Shown piece by piece: positions 5,812 through 6,863 of a stretch of 6,863 nucleotides of DNA. A program made the translations under genes and the position numbers. The stretch covers positions 2,365 to 9,227 of the forward strand of contig DOTC01000024.1 in the NCBI GenBank assembly GCA_003513855.1, given 5' to 3'. Numbering within the stretch: position 1 is the first letter of the stretch; every line of letters starts with the position of its first letter. The notes under the pieces were generated by a model. It was given only the letters and a program-made list of their open reading frames with translations. It had not been told where the DNA came from and searched no databases. The DNA is from Deltaproteobacteria bacterium (GTDB lineage Bacteria > Desulfobacterota > Deferrimicrobia > Deferrimicrobiales > Deferrimicrobiaceae).

Positions 5812-6863
5812 GTGAGCGTGTTCGAGTACCCGAAGGAGTACGACGTCGTCGTCGTGGGCGGGGGGCACGCCGGCTGCGAGGCGGCCCTCGCTGCCGCCCG
5901 GATGGGATGTTCCGCCCTCCTCCTCACGATCAACGCCGACGCCATCGGGCTCATGTCGTGCAACCCCGCCATCGGCGGGCTGGCCAAGGGACACCTCGTC
6001 CGCGAGATCGACGCCCTGGGCGGGGAGATGGGGAGGAACATCGACGCGACGGGAATCCAGTTCCGCCAGCTCAACACGAGCAAGGGGCCGGCGGTGCGCT
6101 CCTCCCGCGCCCAGGCCGACAAGCAGCTCTACCGCCTCCGGCTGAAAAAGGTCCTGGAGAGCACCTTCGGCCTGGACGTCAAGCAGGCCATGGTCGACGC
6201 CGTCTTCGCGGAGGGGGGGAAGGCGCTGGGGGTCGATACGAACCTGGGGATCCGGTACCGGGGGAAGACTGTCGTTCTGTGCACCGGTACGTTTCTCAAG
6301 GGGCTTGTCCATATCGGGCTGGTGAACTTTCCGGCGGGCAGGGCCGGGGATTTTCCCTCGATGAAGCTTTCCGACTCCCTGCGGGAGCTGGGGTTTTCCG
6401 TCGGGAGGCTCAAGACCGGAACCACGCCCCGGCTGGACGGGAAAACGATCGACTTCTCCCGGACCGAACCGCAGTATGGGGACGCCCCCCCCGTGCCATT
6501 CTCTTTCGGGAACAGGCAGATCCGCAGGCCCCAGGTCCCGTGCTTCGTCACGCACACGAACGCGAGGACCCACGAGGCGATCCGGTCCGGCCTTTCGCGC
6601 TCTCCCCTGTATTCCGGGGTGATCCAGGGAGTCGGGCCGCGATACTGCCCCTCCATCGAGGACAAGGTCGTCCGGTTCGCCGACAGGGACCGACATCACG
6701 TCTTCCTCGAGCCGGAGGGGCTTCGGACCGCCGAATATTATCCGAACGGCGTCTCGACGAGCCTGCCGTACGACATCCAGCTCAAGATGCTGCGGACCAT
6801 CCCCGGCCTGGAGGAGGTGGAGATCATCCGCCCCGGGTACGCCATCGAGTACGATTTCGTCGA
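5812..6863 (+). CDS. mnmG: tRNA uridine-5-carboxymethylaminomethyl(34) synthesis enzyme MnmG (N-terminal part; continues past right edge)
   Basis: MnmG (GidA) is the FAD- and NADH-dependent partner of MnmE in wobble-uridine modification. The visible 350 codons begin with a Rossmann fold, [15 protein letters not shown] (11-25), then [19 protein letters not shown] (49-67) with the conserved Cys50, and [21 protein letters not shown] follows, then [11 protein letters not shown] and [15 protein letters not shown] with the second conserved, catalytically important cysteine at 279. The start is a GTG at 5812-5814 with GGAGGG (5801-5806) 5 nt upstream; a second GTG two codons later has poorer spacing. 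The family is usually about 620-630 aa, so nearly half is missing on the right. The 59-bp gap from mnmE carries the parS-like palindrome. Confidence 0.97.
   Translation, partial: MSVFEYPKEYDVVVVGGGHAGCEAALAAARMGCSALLLTINADAIGLMSCNPAIGGLAKGHLVREIDALGGEMGRNIDATGIQFRQLNTSKGPAVRSSRAQADKQLYRLRLKKVLESTFGLDVKQAMVDAVFAEGGKALGVDTNLGIRYRGKTVVLCTGTFLKGLVHIGLVNFPAGRAGDFPSMKLSDSLRELGFSVGRLKTGTTPRLDGKTIDFSRTEPQYGDAPPVPFSFGNRQIRRPQVPCFVTHTNARTHEAIRSGLSRSPLYSGVIQGVGPRYCPSIEDKVVRFADRDRHHVFLEPEGLRTAEYYPNGVSTSLPYDIQLKMLRTIPGLEEVEIIRPGYAIEYDFV

Noticed and set aside
5149..6699. Long antisense open frame (516 codons) across mnmE and mnmG
   Set aside because: It spans the boundary of two certain genes on the opposite strand and its translation shows no family features; it arises from GC-biased codon use.
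1..6863. CRISPR array, insertion sequence, tRNA or rRNA gene, defence system
   Set aside because: No direct-repeat array, terminal inverted repeats, transposase motif or RNA gene signature was seen; apart from one unknown gene the content is housekeeping.

Overview
The window is the classic chromosome-origin neighbourhood of a high-GC, Gram-negative bacterium. The leftmost gene is the 5' part of dnaA (minus strand, running off the left edge). The right side carries the co-directional plus-strand block rpmH - rnpA - yidD - yidC - mnmE - mnmG, with mnmG running off the right edge. Gram-negative identity is supported by a long (559 aa) YidC with a large periplasmic domain between its first two membrane segments. 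The coding sequence is strongly GC-rich, with many GTG/TTG starts. The gene set alone does not fix the phylum. A Desulfobacterota/Geobacter-like or related lineage is my guess only.

Layout: (1) 1-506, dnaA N-terminus, reading left from a TTG start. (2) 507-781, a 275-bp non-coding, locally AT-rich stretch with a back-to-back pair of DnaA boxes inside a 14-bp perfect palindrome. It is the best candidate for oriC and/or the dnaA control region. (3) 782-1699, a 305-aa protein of unknown function on the minus strand, sitting where dnaA and rpmH are usually direct neighbours. (4) 1700-1814, a divergent intergenic region with a consensus -35 element driving the rpmH block. (5) 1815-5752, rpmH, rnpA, yidD, yidC and mnmE, tightly packed: a perfect hairpin separates rpmH from rnpA, rnpA/yidD and yidD/yidC overlap, and 28 bp separate yidC from mnmE. 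No jag/khpB gene lies between yidC and mnmE. (6) 5753-5811, a short gap holding a near-perfect parS-like palindrome, then mnmG.

Functionally the genes join replication initiation (DnaA), ribosome and tRNA maturation (L34, the RNase P protein), membrane-protein insertion (YidD, YidC) and wobble-uridine modification of tRNA (MnmE with MnmG). I see no new multi-gene system. The points most worth checking are the parS-like site between mnmE and mnmG, the unknown 305-aa protein between dnaA and rpmH, the DnaA-box palindrome, and the hairpin that hides the only ribosome-binding-site-like stretch of rnpA.
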